From Acidobacteriota bacterium (GTDB lineage Bacteria; Acidobacteriota; Terriglobia; Terriglobales; Acidobacteriaceae), in assembly GCA_021810815.1 (NCBI GenBank), contig JAJZHR010000011.1, positions 1 to 14,538 on the forward strand: 14,538 nucleotides of DNA. The letters run 5' to 3'. Position numbers and translations under genes: made by a program. A model generated the notes under the pieces. The model did no database searches and had not been told where the DNA came from. It worked only from the letters and a program-made list of their open reading frames with translations. Below, one piece after another: positions 12,457 to 14,538 of the stretch. The first letter of the stretch is position 1; every line of letters begins with the position of its first letter.

Positions 12457-14538
12457 ATGCCTGAAGCGATCCTCGACACCGCCGCCTCGCAGCCAGCATC
12501 GGCCGCCCAATCGGTCATCGGCAAGCCCACGCCGCGCATCGACGGCCCCCTGAAGACCACCGGAACCGCGCAATACGCCGCCGACTACCACTTTCCCGGT
12601 CTGGTCTATGCCTGGCCGGTGGCCAGCACCATCGGCAGCGGCGAAATCCTCGCCATCGACGCCGCAAAGGCGCAAAAGATGCCCGGCGTCCTGCTGGTTC
12701 TCCATCACGGCAACATCGCCTCGCTCTACCACGTCGGCCCCGGCAGCTACAGCGGTCGCGCCGGCGAATCCCGCCCCCTCTTTGCCGACAACATCGTCCG
12801 CTACTACGGCCAGTACGTCGCCATGGTTGTGGCCGAGACCCTCGAGCAGGCCCAGGCAGCCGCTGCCGCCGTCCACGTCTCCTACCAGGCGCAAACGCCC
12901 AACGTCTCCACCGAACTCAACGATCCCCAGACCGAAGAGCTCCCGCTGCACACCGAGAGCAAGCGCGGCAACGTCGAAACCGCCTTCGCCTCGGCTCCGG
13001 TGCAGATCGATGCCACCTACGTCACGCCCACCGTCACCCACAATCCCATGGAGATGCACGGCACCGTCGCCGTCTGGGACGGGCACCGCTTCACCCTCTA
13101 CGAATCCTCCCAGGGCGTCGTCAATCACCTCAACGTCATGGCGGAGATGCTCGGCGTCCCGCGGGAAAACATCCAGGTCATCAGCCGCTTCATGGGCTCC
13201 GGCTTCGGCGGCAAGCTCTTTCCCTGGCCCCACTCCCTGATGGCCGCCATCGCCAGCCGCCAGCTCGTTCGCCCGGTCAAGGTTTACGTCCCGCGCGACC
13301 TCATGTTCACCGCCGTCGGCCACCGTCCGGAGACCCAGCAGCGCATCCGCATCGGCGCACAAAAGGACGGAAAGCTCGTCAGCCTGCATCAGGACTACCG
13401 CAACCACACCTCGCTCGGCGACGACTTCCGCGAGAACTGCGGCGAGGCCACCCCATTCCTCTACAGCACTCCCAACCTGCTCGTCACCTCAGCACTCGTC
13501 CGCCGCAACGTCGGCGCTCCCACCCCCATGCGCGGACCCGGAGCCGTTCCCGGCCTCTTTGCCGTCGAATCCGCCATGGATGAGCTGGCCGTCCAGCTTG
13601 GCATGGACCCGGTCGAGCTGCGCCTCAAGAATGACACCCTCATCGACGAGAGCACCGGCAAGCCATTCTCCTCGCGTCATTACAAGGAGTGCCTGCAGGT
13701 CGGTGCCGAGCACTTCGGCTGGAGCAGGCGCACCGCCGCCGTTGGCTCCATGAAGCAGGGCGACCTCATCCTTGGCTGGGGTGTGGCCGGAGCCAGTTGG
13801 GGAGCCTTCCGCGGCGGCGCACAGGCACAGGTCTCGCTCCACGACGATGGCTCCGTCCGGGCCAGTTGTGCCACCCAGGACGTCGGCACCGGAACCTACA
13901 CCATCTTCGCCCAGGTCCTCAATGACAAGACCGGCCTGCCGCTCAACCGCATTCAGGTCGTTCTCGGAGACAGCTCGCTGATCCCCGGTCCCACCTCCGG
14001 CGGCTCCGTCGTCACCGCCACCATCACCCCGGCCATTGCCGACGGAGCAGAAAAGGCCATGCGCGCCATGCTGGAGCTGGCCTCCAGCACACCCGGCTCG
14101 CCCTTCCACGGCAAGCCCGTCAGCTCCCTGGCCTTCACCGACGGCATGGTCCACATTCACACCCAGCCTGCCGGCTCCGGCCAGCCCTTTCAGCAGTTGC
14201 TCCGCCTGGCCAACGTCGAAGCTGTCCACGGTGCCGGCCAGTCTGACCCGCTCTACGCCCTGCCGCAGGCCCGCAAATACTCCACCCACTCCTTCGGCGT
14301 CCATTTTGCCGAGGTCACCTGGGATCCCGGCATCGCCCGCCTGCGCGTCAGCCGCATTGTCTCCGTCATCGATGCCGGTCGCATCCTCAACCCCAAGGCC
14401 GGTGCCAACCAGATCATGGGTGCCGCCGTCATGGGCATCGGCATGGCGCTCTTCGAGTCCACCCAGTACGAGCCCAACAACGCGCATCCCATCAACAACA
14501 ACTTCGCCGACTACATCGTCACCACCCCCGCCGACAGC
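12457..14538 (+). CDS. Xanthine dehydrogenase-family molybdopterin-binding subunit (PaoC/YagR-like), N-terminal part
   Basis: This is the large molybdenum-cofactor subunit of a xanthine dehydrogenase-family oxidase; 694 codons are in the window and the gene continues. The start has RIDGPLKTTGTAQY (27-40) of the family's hammerhead domain; GSGFGGK (247-253), PMRGPGAVPG (357-366) and QDVGTG (474-479) are cofactor-domain motifs. The pattern resembles E. coli PaoC (YagR), which oxidises aromatic aldehydes, but the substrate cannot be read from sequence. The usual MRAPG is MRGPG here. The catalytic glutamate near the C-terminus lies beyond the edge. The ATG at 12457 has AGGGAGA upstream. No FAD or iron-sulfur subunit precedes it; one might follow. 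A TATGGT at about 12400 could be a -10 element (weak). Confidence 0.9.
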   Translation, partial: MPEAILDTAASQPASAAQSVIGKPTPRIDGPLKTTGTAQYAADYHFPGLVYAWPVASTIGSGEILAIDAAKAQKMPGVLLVLHHGNIASLYHVGPGSYSGRAGESRPLFADNIVRYYGQYVAMVVAETLEQAQAAAAAVHVSYQAQTPNVSTELNDPQTEELPLHTESKRGNVETAFASAPVQIDATYVTPTVTHNPMEMHGTVAVWDGHRFTLYESSQGVVNHLNVMAEMLGVPRENIQVISRFMGSGFGGKLFPWPHSLMAAIASRQLVRPVKVYVPRDLMFTAVGHRPETQQRIRIGAQKDGKLVSLHQDYRNHTSLGDDFRENCGEATPFLYSTPNLLVTSALVRRNVGAPTPMRGPGAVPGLFAVESAMDELAVQLGMDPVELRLKNDTLIDESTGKPFSSRHYKECLQVGAEHFGWSRRTAAVGSMKQGDLILGWGVAGASWGAFRGGAQAQVSLHDDGSVRASCATQDVGTGTYTIFAQVLNDKTGLPLNRIQVVLGDSSLIPGPTSGGSVVTATITPAIADGAEKAMRAMLELASSTPGSPFHGKPVSSLAFTDGMVHIHTQPAGSGQPFQQLLRLANVEAVHGAGQSDPLYALPQARKYSTHSFGVHFAEVTWDPGIARLRVSRIVSVIDAGRILNPKAGANQIMGAAVMGIGMALFESTQYEPNNAHPINNNFADYIVTTPADS

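Noticed and set aside
12187..14487. Long open frames on the minus strand (12187-13407 and 13489-14487), Gly/Asp/Val-rich
   Set aside because: They lie opposite the well-supported molybdopterin subunit. Their composition is that of an antisense reading of GC-rich codons, and no family motif is visible.

Overview
The window joins one end of an integrated conjugative element (about 1-9030) to ordinary chromosome (about 9030-14538). The organism is most likely an acidobacterium of the Terriglobia type. This is inferred from protein style: the Cys-containing tyrosine integrase, the LysR-led virB2-B3-B4-B9-B10 cluster, the PaoC-like molybdenum subunit and very GC-rich housekeeping genes. No rRNA or other decisive marker is present. 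The chromosomal part is visibly more GC-rich than the element.

Element, reading from its chromosomal end inward: a tRNA gene cut at its anticodon arm (9025-9068, minus), short inverted and direct repeats that could be integrase sites (8977-9025), a tyrosine integrase (minus), a hairpin pair, a monocistronic gene of unknown function (6967-7500, minus), a cluster of three small antitoxin-like genes with no toxin partner (5999-6712), an excisionase-like winged-helix gene (5655-5921, plus), a LysR-type regulator (4409-5425, minus), and a tightly packed type IV secretion operon on the minus strand: VirB2, VirB3, VirB4, VirB9 and the start of VirB10, which leaves the window at position 1.

The most notable observation is a 45-bp regulatory module present twice with identical internal spacing. 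One copy lies just upstream of the virB2 operon (4361-4405, minus strand) and one upstream of the excisionase-like gene (5555-5599, plus strand). Each copy holds two CCCC-AT-N11-AT boxes exactly 21 bp apart and ends in the same AGAAGTATTGGAC. AT-N11-AT contains the T-N11-A pattern of LysR-type operators, and the LysR gene sits between the two modules. The simplest reading is that this regulator switches on excision and conjugation together.

Chromosome: alaC (alanine transaminase, minus); then, divergently, a UbiA-like multi-spanning membrane protein overlapping by 4 nt a class I SAM methyltransferase that carries a clear frameshift; then the first 694 codons of a xanthine dehydrogenase-family molybdopterin subunit, which runs off the right edge.
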